DNA from: Burkholderia sp. PAMC 26561
Lineage (GTDB): Bacteria; Pseudomonadota; Gammaproteobacteria; Burkholderiales; Burkholderiaceae
NCBI RefSeq assembly: GCF_001557535.2
Contig: NZ_CP014307.1
Coordinates: forward strand, 1,364,001 to 1,428,000
Direction: 5' to 3'
Length of the DNA: 64,000 nt
The translations under genes and the position numbers were made by a program. Of the stretch, positions 19,332 through 28,709 are shown in pieces (the stretch's first letter is position 1; each line of letters opens with the position of its first letter). The notes under the pieces were generated by a model. It was not told the DNA's origin, ran no database searches, and worked only from the letters and a program-made list of their open reading frames with translations.

Positions 19332-19847
19332 TCATTTCTTTTTGACGCGTCCCAGCAGCGTTTCTTCGGTTTCGGTCCTGACCAGGATCTCAACTCGCCG
19401 GTTCAGCGCACGCCCTTCGGGCGTGGCGTTGGACGCGATCGGCTCCGAAAATGCAATGCCGCGGGTCTTGATGCGCGCAGCGGGAACGCCGCGTGCGACA
19501 AGCGCATCGGCGACCGCGTTCGCGCGTGCCGTCGACAGGGTCTGGTTGTAGTCGAGCGGCCCCACGTTGTCGGTGTGTCCTTCGACCATGATGGGTCGTG
19601 TACTGCGCTTCAGCAGCACCGCTGCGCGGTCGAGTACGACGATGCCTTCGGGGCGCATCGATGCTTCATCGAAGTCGAACAGCGCCGATTCCTGAAGGCG
19701 CAGCTCAACGCCGCCGTGTGCGGGATGGACTACGATTCCGACCTTCTGGTTGATCGCTTCTTCCTTCGTCCGGTTCAGGCCCGACGCGCAACCGGCAAGC
19801 ATTGCTGTTGTTGCACATGCGTTGACAATGGTTCGAATAGCTTTCAC
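19332..19847 (-). CDS. OmpA-family peptidoglycan-associated lipoprotein
   Basis: 171 residues. A lipoprotein signal ends in LAGC (cysteine at 20). The C-terminal OmpA-like domain (about 60-165) has the peptidoglycan-binding pattern VEGHTDNVGPLDYNQTLSTARA with the later segment RGIAFSEPIASNATPEGRALNRRVEI. It is anchored to the outer membrane and binds meso-diaminopimelate of the cell wall. It is shorter than Pal-type Tol partners and is not next to tol genes, so it is one of the accessory OmpA lipoproteins. Confidence 0.85.
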   Translation of the reverse strand: MKAIRTIVNACATTAMLAGCASGLNRTKEEAINQKVGIVVHPAHGGVELRLQESALFDFDEASMRPEGIVVLDRAAVLLKRSTRPIMVEGHTDNVGPLDYNQTLSTARANAVADALVARGVPAARIKTRGIAFSEPIASNATPEGRALNRRVEILVRTETEETLLGRVKKK

Positions 19848-20121
19848 TGCAAATCTCTTGAACGGATGCCGGGGCGAGGGAACCGATTATAGGGAAACGG
19901 AAATTGGTGAGTGTGAAATTAGATCAAAAGATGCGATGGCAGATTGAAGCGCGGTTGCTGGGAAAAAGCACCTTGATTCTGGCCGCTTCCCGCTCGAATT
20001 ACAATGCGTGGCTGGCATCACGCTTCATGCGGATTACAAACAGATTTGCGTCGCCGCCACGCGGCATGCGTTTTATAAACATTTTGAGCTTCAACTTTGG
20101 AAGCAATTACAAGGACGTTTC

Positions 20122-21195
20122 ATGAATCCACGCGATCAGACTTCTGACGACGAAAAGGATCGCACACGGCGGTTGCAACGTACCGCTTCGGGGTTGCTCT
20201 ACACGGTCCTCGTGGCAGTCGCTATCTGGATGATCCGCGACTTCATCCCCGCCGTCGTGTGGGCAGCGGTGATCGCCATTGCTTTGTGGCCATTGCTGAC
20301 ATGGCTGGAAAAGCGGCCATTGTTCCGGAACCGAAGCACCTGGCTTGCAATCGGCATGACGGTGGTGCTCGCGCTCGTGTTCGTGGTGCCGTTCATAGTG
20401 GTCGCGGCCCAGGCGGGCAGCGAGGCAAACGACCTGATCCGATGGGTTCAGGAATCGTTGCGAAGCGGGATCACCATGCCCGATCTGGTCAATCATCTGC
20501 CGATGGGATCGAAGCAGGTCGCCGCGTGGTGGCAGGAGAATCTTGCTACGCCTCTCGGTTCATCGCCGGCGGCCAAGCACTTTCACAGCGCAACCATTGT
20601 CGCGATGACGCGGCATTTCGGCGGGCGTGTTGCGCACGGGTTGATCGTGTTCAGCTTCATGCTCGTCACGTTGTTCTTCTTGTTCAAGGCGGGGTCGAAA
20701 CTGGGTGAGCAACTGCTCGAAGGGTCGAGACGCGCGTTTGGATCGGATGGTGCGGCGCTTGCCCGGCGCATGGCGGATTCGGTTCGCAGCACGGTGACGG
20801 GTTTGGTCGTCGTGGGGCTCGGAGAAGGCGCGCTGCTGGGTGTGGCCTATGCCGTCACCGGTGTGCCACATGCGACGCTTCTCGGCATGCTGACCGCCGT
20901 TGCAGCCATGTTGCCGTTCTGCGCGCCGATTGTGTTTTTGGGCGCGGCTTTGTGGTTGCTGGCTCAAGGCGCAACGGTGGCTGCGATCTGCGTTGCGGTG
21001 TTTGGTTTCGTGGTCGTGTTCGTGGCCGAACATGCGGTGCGGCCGGTGCTGATCGGCGGCGCGGCGAGGTTGCCGTTCTTGCTCGTGCTCTTCGGCATTC
21101 TCGGCGGGGCGGAGACGTTTGGTCTGGTGGGATTGTTTATCGGGCCGGCGTTGATGACGATTCTGGTCGTGCTTTGGAATGACTGGGTGCATTGA
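20122..21195 (+). CDS. AI-2E family transporter (PerM/YdiK-like membrane protein)
   Basis: 357 residues with about eight hydrophobic helices: two pairs near the N-terminus, a soluble segment around residues 95-160, then a helical C-terminal half ending LVGLFIGPALMTILVVLWND. This arrangement is that of the AI-2E transporter family, which includes permeases and sodium/proton antiporters; the substrate here is unknown. The ATG at 20122 has AAGGA six bases upstream. The preceding 270 bp to the OmpA gene contain no other gene. Confidence 0.85.
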   Translation: MNPRDQTSDDEKDRTRRLQRTASGLLYTVLVAVAIWMIRDFIPAVVWAAVIAIALWPLLTWLEKRPLFRNRSTWLAIGMTVVLALVFVVPFIVVAAQAGSEANDLIRWVQESLRSGITMPDLVNHLPMGSKQVAAWWQENLATPLGSSPAAKHFHSATIVAMTRHFGGRVAHGLIVFSFMLVTLFFLFKAGSKLGEQLLEGSRRAFGSDGAALARRMADSVRSTVTGLVVVGLGEGALLGVAYAVTGVPHATLLGMLTAVAAMLPFCAPIVFLGAALWLLAQGATVAAICVAVFGFVVVFVAEHAVRPVLIGGAARLPFLLVLFGILGGAETFGLVGLFIGPALMTILVVLWNDWVH

Positions 21196-21220
21196 GCCAG
21201 TAACGTCCGAGTCATGAAAA

Positions 21221-21255
21221 AAGGCGGTACCCACTTTCGTTGGACCGCCTTTTCC
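21221..21255. terminator. Rho-independent terminator between convergent genes
   Basis: The stem AAGGCGGT (21221-21228) pairs with ACCGCCTT (21244-21251), with A residues before and T residues after. It separates the AI-2E transporter gene from the end of prpD and could work on both strands. Confidence 0.8.
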
Positions 21256-21271
21256 TTTGTCTGCGCCAGTA

Positions 21272-22720
21272 TCAGATTACGTACAGATCAACATATTCAT
21301 TGACCGGCATTGCCTCAAGCGTTGCCTGGTCCAGCGATGCCGCAATGATCGCCTCTTGCTGCTTCGCCGGAAAACGCCGTGCGAGGTTGGTCCTGAACTT
21401 CTCGACCAGGAGAGGAATGCCGTCTTCGCGGCGGCGCTTGTGTCCGATCGGGTATTCGACGACCAGCTCGTCGAAGGTGCTGCCGTCATTGAATTCGACG
21501 GTCAGCGCGTTGGCGATCGAACGCTTCTCGGGATCGAAATAATCCTTCGTGAATTGCGGGTCTTCCACGCATTCGATCTTCGCGCGCAAGGTATCGATAC
21601 GCGGATCCTTTGCAATCGAATCTTCGTAATCCGATGCCGTCAGCCGGCCGTAGATCAGCGGTACGGCCACCATGTACTGGATGCAGTGATCGCGGTCGGC
21701 GGGGTTATCGAGCGGACCTTTTTTATCGATGATCCGAATCGCCGCTTCATGCGTGCGGATCGTGATCTTCCTGATGTCTTCGACTTTTTTGCCGGCTTCA
21801 GCGAGTTTCGTGTTTAACGTCATTGCCGCTTCCACCGCGGTCTGCGAGTGGAATTCGGCCGGGAACGAGATCTTGAAGAGCACGTTCTCCATCACGTAAG
21901 AACCGTATGGACGCTGGAACTTGAATTCGTTGCCCTTGAACAGGACATCGTAAAAGCCCCACGTCTTGGCGGTCAGAACCGAGGGGTACCCCATCTCGCC
22001 CGTCTTCGCGATCAACGCGAGACGCACGGCGCGGGAGGTCGCATCGCCGGCGGCCCATGATTTGCGCGAACCGGTATTCGGCGCATGACGATAGGTGCGC
22101 AGCGAATGGCCATCGACGAAAGCCAATGAGACTGCGTTGATCAGCTCATCGCGCGTCAAGCCGATCAATTGGCCGACCACCGCCGTCGATGCCAGCTTGA
22201 CCAGCAACACGTGGTCGAGCCCGACCTTGTTGAACGAGTTTTCCAGCGCGATACAACCTTGAATTTCGTGCGCCTTGATCATGCCGATCAGGACGTCTTT
22301 CATCGTCAGAGGCTTCTTACCGGTGGCGACAGCGTTGCGCGAGAGCCAGTCGGCTGTGGCGAGAATGCCGCCGAGGTTATCCGACGGATGCCCCCACTCT
22401 GCTGCAAGCCATGTGTCGTTGAAGTCGAGCCAGCGGATCATCGCGCCGATATTGAACGCGGCCTGAACCGGGTCGAGCTGGAACGATGTACCCGGCACCT
22501 TGGCGCCGTTGGGGACGATCGTGCCAGGCACGATGGGTCCCATCAGCTTGGTGCAAGCGGGATAGGTGAGGGCTTCGAGTCCGCAACCGAGGGTATCGAT
22601 CAGGCAATTGCGCGCGGTGTCGAGCGCAATTTCGCTGTCGATCTTGTAGTTGAGAACGTAGTCGACTATGTCGACCAGTACGCGATCCGGCTCGGGCCGG
22701 ACGTTTGAAATGTGGCTCAT
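21272..22720 (-). CDS. prpD: 2-Methylcitrate dehydratase
   Basis: A 482-residue MmgE/PrpD-family enzyme dehydrating 2-methylcitrate to 2-methyl-cis-aconitate in propionate breakdown. The N-terminal all-helical domain contains [10 protein letters not shown] and the active-site region [21 protein letters not shown]; the C-terminal domain has [10 protein letters not shown] and the late segment [14 protein letters not shown]. It is the third gene of prpBCD, starting 22 bp after the prpC stop. Many Burkholderia use AcnD plus PrpF for this step; here the iron-sulfur-free PrpD is encoded and no acnD or prpF is in the window. Confidence 0.93.
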   Translation of the reverse strand: MSHISNVRPEPDRVLVDIVDYVLNYKIDSEIALDTARNCLIDTLGCGLEALTYPACTKLMGPIVPGTIVPNGAKVPGTSFQLDPVQAAFNIGAMIRWLDFNDTWLAAEWGHPSDNLGGILATADWLSRNAVATGKKPLTMKDVLIGMIKAHEIQGCIALENSFNKVGLDHVLLVKLASTAVVGQLIGLTRDELINAVSLAFVDGHSLRTYRHAPNTGSRKSWAAGDATSRAVRLALIAKTGEMGYPSVLTAKTWGFYDVLFKGNEFKFQRPYGSYVMENVLFKISFPAEFHSQTAVEAAMTLNTKLAEAGKKVEDIRKITIRTHEAAIRIIDKKGPLDNPADRDHCIQYMVAVPLIYGRLTASDYEDSIAKDPRIDTLRAKIECVEDPQFTKDYFDPEKRSIANALTVEFNDGSTFDELVVEYPIGHKRRREDGIPLLVEKFRTNLARRFPAKQQEAIIAASLDQATLEAMPVNEYVDLYVI

Positions 22721-22741
22721 ATGCTTAGGATGTCTCCGTAA

Positions 22742-23914
22742 TTATTTGCGTTTGTTCAAAGGCTCGAACTTGAGATTGTCAGGCCCGGTGTAATTTGCGC
22801 TCGGGCGAATGATCTTGTTGTCGATACGTTGTTCGATGATGTGCGCGCTCCAGCCCGACGTGCGCGCGATCACGAACAGCGGCGTGAACATGGCGGTGGG
22901 CACGCCCATCGCGTGATACGACACCGCGCTGAACCAGTCCAGGTTCGGGAACATCTTCTTTGCGTCCCACATCGTCGTTTCGAGGCGCTCGGCGATGTCG
23001 TACATTTTCGTGTCGCCGGCTTCCTTCGACAGCTTCTTCGAAATGTCCTTGATCACCTTGTTGCGCGGATCGGAGATCGTGTACACAGGATGACCGAAGC
23101 CGATCACGACTTCCTTCGCTTCCACGCGGCGACGGATGTCCGCTTCCGCTTCGTCGGGCGTCTGATAGCGGCTCTGGATCTCGAACGCGACTTCATTTGC
23201 GCCGCCATGCTTCGGGCCACGCAACGCGCCGATACCGCCGGTTATCGCCGAATACATGTCCGATCCCGTGCCCGCGATCACGCGGCAGGTGAACGTCGAT
23301 GCGTTGAATTCGTGCTCGGCGTACAGAATGAGCGATGCATGCATCGCATCGACCCATGATTTCGATGGCTCGACGCCATGCAGCAAATGCAGGAAATGCC
23401 CGCCGATGGAATCGTCATCGGTCTCGGTCTCGATGCGCCGGCCGTTATGCGAATAGTGATACCAGTACAGCAGAATCGATCCCAGCGATGCCATCAGGCG
23501 GTCGGCGATATCCTTTGCGCCCGCGACGTTGTGATCGTCCTTCTCGGGCAACAAGGTGCCGAGCACGGAGACGCCGGTACGCATGACGTCCATGGGATGA
23601 GCGGAAGCGGGAATCCATTCCAGCGCGGCCTTCAGGTTCGCGGGCAGACCACGCAGCGCCTTGAGCTTCGTCTTGTACGCCTTGAGTTCGGCGGCGTACG
23701 GCAATTTGCCGTGCACGAGCAGATACGCGATCTCCTCGAACTCCGAAGTTCCTGCAATATCCAGAATGTCATAGCCACGATAATGCAGATCGTTGCCCGT
23801 CTTGCCGACGGTGCAGAGCGCCGTGTTACCCGCCGTCACGCCTGAAAGCGCGACAGATTTCTTGGGCTTGAACCCGCTGGCGGCGTGTGCTTCTTTCGTC
23901 GGGGTATCGCTCAT
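22742..23914 (-). CDS. prpC: 2-Methylcitrate synthase
   Basis: A 390-residue citrate synthase-family enzyme condensing propionyl-CoA with oxaloacetate. The active-site histidine segments are [11 protein letters not shown] and [13 protein letters not shown], and the C-terminal aspartate/arginine region is near [34 protein letters not shown] near the N-terminus is typical of PrpC rather than GltA. GGAG lies about ten bases before the ATG. It is placed between prpB and prpD in the operon. Confidence 0.95.
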   Translation of the reverse strand: MSDTPTKEAHAASGFKPKKSVALSGVTAGNTALCTVGKTGNDLHYRGYDILDIAGTSEFEEIAYLLVHGKLPYAAELKAYKTKLKALRGLPANLKAALEWIPASAHPMDVMRTGVSVLGTLLPEKDDHNVAGAKDIADRLMASLGSILLYWYHYSHNGRRIETETDDDSIGGHFLHLLHGVEPSKSWVDAMHASLILYAEHEFNASTFTCRVIAGTGSDMYSAITGGIGALRGPKHGGANEVAFEIQSRYQTPDEAEADIRRRVEAKEVVIGFGHPVYTISDPRNKVIKDISKKLSKEAGDTKMYDIAERLETTMWDAKKMFPNLDWFSAVSYHAMGVPTAMFTPLFVIARTSGWSAHIIEQRIDNKIIRPSANYTGPDNLKFEPLNKRK

Positions 23915-23955
23915 TTGTTCCAGTCTCCTTATCGGATCAACGCAGGAATAACGCG

Positions 23956-24849
23956 TTATTTGGTCTGATTGAACAGCGCGTCGAGCTTCTGCTCGAAGTC
24001 GTGATAGCCAATGCTCTTGTACAATTCCTCGCGCGTCTGCATGGTGTCGAGCACGTTGGCTTGCGTGCCATCGGTGCGAATCGCGCGATACACATTCTCA
24101 GCGGCCTTGTTCATCGCGCGGAAAGCGGAGAGCGGATACAGCACGATGGACACATCCACGCTGCGCAGTTCCTCGACCGTGAAGAGCGGCGTCGATCCGA
24201 ACTCGGTGATGTTGGCGAGAACCGGGACCTTCACGGCATCGACGAATTGTTTGTACATCTTCAGGTCCGTCATTGCTTCCGGAAAGATCATGTCCGCGCC
24301 CGCCTCCACACACGCCCGCGCCCGGTCGATCGCCGCGTCCAGTCCCTCGACCGCCAAAGCATCCGTGCGCGCCATGATGACGAAGTTCGCGTCGGTGCGG
24401 GCGTCCACCGCGGCCCGCACGCGATCGGCCATTTCCTGCTGCGAGACGATTGCCTTTCCCGGCCGATGACCGCAGCGTTTCGCGCCCACCTGGTCTTCAA
24501 TGTGCATCGCGCCTGCACCCGCCTTGATCAGCGACTTGACCGTGCGGGCAATGTTGAATGCGCTCGGGCCGAAGCCGGTATCGACATCGACCATCAGCGG
24601 CAGGTCGCAGACATCGGTGATGCGGCGGACATCGGTGAGCACGTCGTCAAGCGTGGAGATGCCGAGATCCGGCAAGCCCAGCGATCCCGCCGCGACCCCG
24701 CCGCCCGACAAATATATCGCCTTGAACCCGGCGTGCTGGGCGAGCAGCGCGTGATTCGCGTTGATCGCGCCGACGAGTTGCAAGGGCCGTTCGGCCGCGA
24801 CCGCTGCGCGGAACTTCGCGCCGGCGCTGAGTGCTGCAGTTGAGCTCAT
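23956..24849 (-). CDS. prpB: 2-Methylisocitrate lyase
   Basis: A 297-residue TIM-barrel enzyme of the isocitrate lyase/PEP mutase family, cleaving 2-methylisocitrate to pyruvate and succinate. The loop motif KRCGHRPGK, diagnostic of PrpB, and VDVDTGFG (magnesium-binding aspartates) are visible. I chose the ATG at 24847-24849 because GGAGACC precedes it and because a TTG start further upstream (24882) would lie inside the -24/-12 promoter at 24879-24893. It is the first gene of prpBCD. Confidence 0.95.
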   Translation of the reverse strand: MSSTAALSAGAKFRAAVAAERPLQLVGAINANHALLAQHAGFKAIYLSGGGVAAGSLGLPDLGISTLDDVLTDVRRITDVCDLPLMVDVDTGFGPSAFNIARTVKSLIKAGAGAMHIEDQVGAKRCGHRPGKAIVSQQEMADRVRAAVDARTDANFVIMARTDALAVEGLDAAIDRARACVEAGADMIFPEAMTDLKMYKQFVDAVKVPVLANITEFGSTPLFTVEELRSVDVSIVLYPLSAFRAMNKAAENVYRAIRTDGTQANVLDTMQTREELYKSIGYHDFEQKLDALFNQTK

Positions 24850-24878
24850 GGAGGTCTCCGGTTTATGCGTCTGGAAGC

Positions 24879-24893
24879 GCAAGTTGTTTGCCA
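24879..24893 (-). promoter_or_regulatory. Sigma-54 (-24/-12) promoter of prpBCD
   Basis: On the minus strand TGGCAAACAACTTGC matches the sigma-54 pattern TGGCA-n6-TTGC with exactly twelve bases between the GG and GC pairs. It lies about 30 bp before the prpB ATG. The divergent neighbour is the sigma-54 activator gene prpR, which makes the assignment strong. Confidence 0.85.
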
Positions 24894-24946
24894 GTGCCCA
24901 AGTTCTTGATTGGGAACAGATTAATCTTTTTTATCGATGCCTGAAA

Positions 24947-24962
24947 ATTTCAGAAATGAAAT
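24947..24962. promoter_or_regulatory. Palindrome upstream of prpB, candidate PrpR site
   Basis: ATTTCAGAAATGAAAT has perfect six-base arms around GAAA and lies about 55-80 bp upstream of the -24/-12 element, where an upstream activating sequence for PrpR would be expected. Identification as the PrpR site is inference. Confidence 0.5.
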
Positions 24963-25016
24963 CATTGTTTGCAGAAGTGAATTAGACTGGAGCATTCGAG
25001 CCCGACCCTCCACCCC

Positions 25017-26909
25017 ATGAATCCTCCTCCACGCATCTGGGCCGTAGGTATAAGCAAGCTCCGCGATCTGTATCGCGACATGGCGGCCGAATATGACGGC
25101 ATTGCCGACCTGCGCATTGTGCCGCTCGGTTACGAGGACGCGGTGCACGAGATCGAGAACGCCGGCGATGCCCGCCCAGATGTGGTCGTTGCTGCCGGAT
25201 CGAACGGGGCGTACCTGAAGGCGCGAATCGGTGTTCCGGTCGTACTGGTGAACCCGACCGGGTTCGATGTCATGCATGCGCTCGCGCGTGCCCGCCGCGA
25301 GGGCGAACCGGTCGGTCTCGTGATGCACGGCGAGACACCCGCTGAAGTCGCCCGCTTTTTCCGCGCGTTCGGTGCGGCGATCGAATGCGCGTCCTACGTG
25401 TCGGCGGAGGACGCGGAATCCTGCGTGCTGGATCTGCGTGACCGTGGCGTGCAGGCGATTGTCGGGCCGGGTCTCGTCACGGAACTCGCGGAGAAGGCCG
25501 GCATGAAGTCGGTGTTTCTCTACTCGCGAGCGTCCGTTCAAGGCGCGTTCGAAACAGCGCTGGAAGTGGCGCGCGCGACACTCGGCGAGACGCAGCGCCG
25601 TCGCCGGCTCGATCAGGTCCTGCAACATCTGCGGGACGGCGTGATCGCGCTTGCCGCCGATGGCCGCATTGAAGCGCTCAGCGGCAAGATGGCCGAGATG
25701 CTGCGCCTCGCGCCATCGCAAGTCGTCGGCAAGCGCCTGCGCGACCTGGCGCCCGAAGTGGCGAGCGCCGTGCCGGACGAACCCGGCGAGTCGCTGGAGA
25801 CGGTGCGCGGGGCGAGCTATGTGGTACATCGAAGCGCTTGGGGCGATGCATCGGCGGCTTCGGGGTCCATCGTCACGTTTCAGGAGTCAGTGGCATTGCA
25901 GCGCATGGACAGGTCGGTGCGTGCGCGGCAACGCTCGCCGTCGCTCGTCGCGCGATACAAGATCGATGACCTCAGCGGCAGCAGTCCGGCTATCGAGCAG
26001 GTTCGCCAGCGCGCTCGCCGATATGCGGGCTCCGACGCGACCGTGCTGATTCGCGGCGAGAGCGGCACGGGCAAGGAACTGGTTGCGCAAGGCATCCATG
26101 GCGAAAGCGCGCGGCGCGACTTCGCGTTCGTCGCGTTGAATTGCGGCGCGTTTCCGGAAACGCTGCTGGAAAGCGAACTCTTCGGCTACGAGGAGGGGGC
26201 GTTCACGGGCGCGCGTCGCGGCGGCAAGGCTGGACTGATCGAGTCGGCGCATCGCGGCACGCTTTTCCTCGATGAAATCGGCGAGATGCCATTGCCGCTG
26301 CAAAGCCGGTTGCTGCGCGTGCTGCAGGAGCGCGAAGTCGTGCGGCTGGGCTCCACTGAACCACTGCAGGTCGATGTGCGGATCGTCGCGGCGACGCATC
26401 GCGCGTTGAGCGAGCGAATGAAGGCGGGTGAGTTTCGCGCGGACCTTTTTTATCGGCTGAATATCCTGAATCTGCACCTGCCGCCGTTGCGCGAACGGGC
26501 GGCGGATATAGCGGCACTGGCCGCGCAATTGTTGTGGCGCACCGGGCGCGTGGTTTCATTCGATGCCGCGCTCAAGGCACTCGACCCGGTCACGCCGATA
26601 TTCACGAGCTACGCGTGGCCCGGAAACGTGCGCGAATTGCAGAACGTGATCGAAAGGATTTCGCTGGAGCTGGAAGATCCGGCCGCGAAGCCGTTGAAGT
26701 TGACGCCCAGGTTGATACGGTCGATAGCGCCTGAGCTCGAGGAAGAAACAATGAATTCGAATCAGGAATCGCTCAAGGCGCGCAGCCGCAAGTTGCAGGC
26801 CGATGAGATCCGAACGATGCTGGATTCGTTCGGCGGCAATCGCGGGAGGACGGCGAAGGCGCTGGGAATCAGCAAGACGACCTTATGGCGGAAGCTGACG
26901 ACACGCTAA
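25017..26909 (+). CDS. prpR: Propionate catabolism sigma-54 activator
   Basis: 630 residues. The N-terminal PrpR_N sensor (about 1-200) probably binds 2-methylcitrate, as known for the family. A PAS-like linker (about 205-300) comes next. The AAA+ domain (about 325-560) has Walker A GESGTGKE, the sigma-54 contact loop GAFTGAR and FLDEIGEMPLPLQSRLLRV. The C-terminal Fis-type helix-turn-helix ends GRTAKALGISKTTLWRKL. It is divergent from prpBCD, whose promoter is of the sigma-54 class. Confidence 0.95.
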   Translation: MNPPPRIWAVGISKLRDLYRDMAAEYDGIADLRIVPLGYEDAVHEIENAGDARPDVVVAAGSNGAYLKARIGVPVVLVNPTGFDVMHALARARREGEPVGLVMHGETPAEVARFFRAFGAAIECASYVSAEDAESCVLDLRDRGVQAIVGPGLVTELAEKAGMKSVFLYSRASVQGAFETALEVARATLGETQRRRRLDQVLQHLRDGVIALAADGRIEALSGKMAEMLRLAPSQVVGKRLRDLAPEVASAVPDEPGESLETVRGASYVVHRSAWGDASAASGSIVTFQESVALQRMDRSVRARQRSPSLVARYKIDDLSGSSPAIEQVRQRARRYAGSDATVLIRGESGTGKELVAQGIHGESARRDFAFVALNCGAFPETLLESELFGYEEGAFTGARRGGKAGLIESAHRGTLFLDEIGEMPLPLQSRLLRVLQEREVVRLGSTEPLQVDVRIVAATHRALSERMKAGEFRADLFYRLNILNLHLPPLRERAADIAALAAQLLWRTGRVVSFDAALKALDPVTPIFTSYAWPGNVRELQNVIERISLELEDPAAKPLKLTPRLIRSIAPELEEETMNSNQESLKARSRKLQADEIRTMLDSFGGNRGRTAKALGISKTTLWRKLTTR

Positions 26910-26921
26910 ACGGTAATGTGT

Positions 26922-27227
26922 CTAGCCGCGTTCCTGCACGCAAACCCACGGCGACACCACCACGGCCCACAACTCGGGATTACGGTCCGCCAGGTCAGCG
27001 GCGGTTTCTGCCGTCGTGCGTTCGAGCAGGCCTGATGACAACCACTCGGTCACGCGCTTCGTATCGTCGCCGGCAACGGCTTCAGCCACACTGACCAGAT
27101 CGATGTCGCGCGCCACTTTCAGCAACACGCCGCGCGCGAAGAATCGCTCCAGTTCGGACCATTCGATCTGGGCAGTTTCGGAGAAAAGCTTGAGGTATAG
27201 CGGGCTGGGAGTTTGATCGTCTTTCAT
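26922..27227 (-). CDS. DUF2288 protein
   Basis: 101 residues from the ATG at 27225-27227. The pattern FSETAQIEWSELERFFARG, a middle DIDLVSVAEAVAGDDTKRV and the end WAVVVSPWVCVQ fits the DUF2288 family, small cytoplasmic proteins of unknown function widespread in Gamma- and Betaproteobacteria. The longer frame to 27401 has no family support for its extension. It is convergent with prpR (12 bp apart) and downstream of pcaG on the same strand. Confidence 0.8.
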   Translation of the reverse strand: MKDDQTPSPLYLKLFSETAQIEWSELERFFARGVLLKVARDIDLVSVAEAVAGDDTKRVTEWLSSGLLERTTAETAADLADRNPELWAVVVSPWVCVQERG

Positions 27228-27309
27228 GGCGCAGTGCAGGCGGGTTCGAGCGTCCGACATCATAAACCATCGATGCCGGACGTCCGTTTTTACCGCATGG
27301 CGCGACGCT

Positions 27310-27900
27310 TCAAAGATCGAAGAACACCGTCTCTTTGGGACCTTGCAGATGGATATCGAACCTGTAAATCGTGTTCGACGTTCCCGGTTCACGCTTCGCA
27401 ATCAGCGTTGCGCGCCGCTCTGCGGGAACTAGCGCGAGCACGTCGTCGCCGGCGTTGGCTTCCGTTTCATCGTCGAAATAAAGGCGCGTGTATGCATGCA
27501 GCAGCATGCCGCGCATCAGCACGATCACATCGATATGCGGCGCCGAATCACTGCCCGTGCTGCCCGGCTTGACTGTATCGACCACGTAGCGAAGCTCGGG
27601 ATCGGTGCCCGTGCCGACCCGCGCGAAGCCGCGGAAACCGGACTCGCGTGCCTCGGCCACTGTGGTGACATAACGGCCGGTCGAGTCAGCCTGAACCATC
27701 TCGATCACCGCGTCGCCGATCACTTTTTCGTCGCCATCGAAAACCTGTCCGACGATGCTGATGTGCTGTCCCGCCGATTCCCGGTCTGCAATCGATGGCG
27801 TGAACAAGCTCTTCAGGTCGAAGTTGTACTGTTCGGGACACAAGCCATAAGCGAAATACGGTCCGACGGTTTGCGAGGGCGTCTGGCTAAAGGTCATCAT
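27310..27900 (-). CDS. pcaG: Protocatechuate 3,4-dioxygenase alpha subunit
   Basis: A 196-residue subunit starting MMTFSQTPSQTVGPYFAYGL, the usual PcaG N-terminus. It forms the intradiol dioxygenase with PcaH; the alpha subunit keeps the fold but not the iron ligands. GGAGG lies seven bases before the first ATG, inside the end of pcaH, and the gap to the pcaH stop is two bases, so the genes are translationally linked. A longer frame continuing upstream is only pcaH read in another phase. The product supplies 3-carboxy-cis,cis-muconate. Confidence 0.95.
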   Translation of the reverse strand: MMTFSQTPSQTVGPYFAYGLCPEQYNFDLKSLFTPSIADRESAGQHISIVGQVFDGDEKVIGDAVIEMVQADSTGRYVTTVAEARESGFRGFARVGTGTDPELRYVVDTVKPGSTGSDSAPHIDVIVLMRGMLLHAYTRLYFDDETEANAGDDVLALVPAERRATLIAKREPGTSNTIYRFDIHLQGPKETVFFDL

Positions 27901-27902
27901 GT

Positions 27903-28613
27903 TCAAGCCTCCGTCGGGGTCTGGTTCGGGCCGCGCAGCACGATGTCGAACTCGTAACCGAGCGCATAGGCTTCCTCGGTCGTATCGATGGAAAATCGCG
28001 AGACCAGCCGGTTGCGCGCCTGTTCCGGCGTGCCCTGGAAGATCGGGTCGAGCGCGAGCAGCGGGTCGCCCGGGAAGTACATCTGCGTGACGAGGCGTGA
28101 GCCGAAATATTCGCCGAAGAGCGAAAAATGGATGTGGTTCGGACGCCATGCGTTCGAATGGTTGCCCCACGGATACGCGCCGGGTTTGATCGTCAGGAAT
28201 CGATACCGCCCGTCGTTGTCCGTCATGCAACGCCCCGAGCCGAGAAAGTTGGGGTCGAGCGGCGCGTCGTGCTGATCTGCCTTGTGAACGTAACGTCCGG
28301 CAGCGTTCGCTTGCCAGATTTCGACCAGCGTATTGCGCACCGGCCGCCCGCGTTCGTCCATCACGCGCCCCGTCACGATGATGCGTTCGCCGAGCGGCGC
28401 GCCGTTTCTGGCGGCGTTGCGGGTCAGGTCGTGATCCAGTTTGCCGAGATCTTCCGCGCCGTAGACGGGCACGCGGCGGTCCTTCAGTTTTTCCTTGAGC
28501 GGAATCAGCGGCCGTGAAGGGCTGCGTAATACCGACGACTTGTAGCCAGGATAAGAGTAGGGCGGGTGTGAATCCCAGTCGCGCGGGCTCAGGAGTGATG
28601 AGGGAGCATCCAT
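27903..28613 (-). CDS. pcaH: Protocatechuate 3,4-dioxygenase beta subunit
   Basis: A 236-residue catalytic subunit with a non-haem ferric site. Ligand motifs are visible: the first tyrosine in GRYVHKADQHDAP or nearby, the second in GAYPWGN, and both histidines in RPNHIHFS. It cleaves protocatechuate between the hydroxyls in the beta-ketoadipate pathway. GGAGAC just before the ATG supports the start. It is divergent from the PcaQ-type LysR regulator gene; the remaining pca genes are not in the window. Confidence 0.96.
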   Translation of the reverse strand: MDAPSSLLSPRDWDSHPPYSYPGYKSSVLRSPSRPLIPLKEKLKDRRVPVYGAEDLGKLDHDLTRNAARNGAPLGERIIVTGRVMDERGRPVRNTLVEIWQANAAGRYVHKADQHDAPLDPNFLGSGRCMTDNDGRYRFLTIKPGAYPWGNHSNAWRPNHIHFSLFGEYFGSRLVTQMYFPGDPLLALDPIFQGTPEQARNRLVSRFSIDTTEEAYALGYEFDIVLRGPNQTPTEA

Positions 28614-28664
28614 TTTTGTCTCCGGCTTTTAAAATGTGAATCAACACTTTATCGAAGCGGTGAA

Positions 28665-28701
28665 GTTATGGAAAATGACGTTTTATGCATTCAGACATAA
28701 C
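28665..28701. promoter_or_regulatory. Inverted arms GTTATG / CATAAC between pcaH and pcaQ
   Basis: GTTATG (28665-28670) and CATAAC (28696-28701) are exact complements in the 96-bp divergent gap. LysR-type regulators bind such separated dyads, and known PcaQ boxes contain ATAAC-like half-sites. The assignment is tentative. Confidence 0.4.
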
Positions 28702-28709
28702 TGATCGTC

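Noticed and set aside
27901..28647. Apparent long N-terminal extension of PcaG giving a 445-residue protein
   Set aside because: The extension is pcaH read in another frame; the true PcaG start has GGAGG and the family N-terminus.
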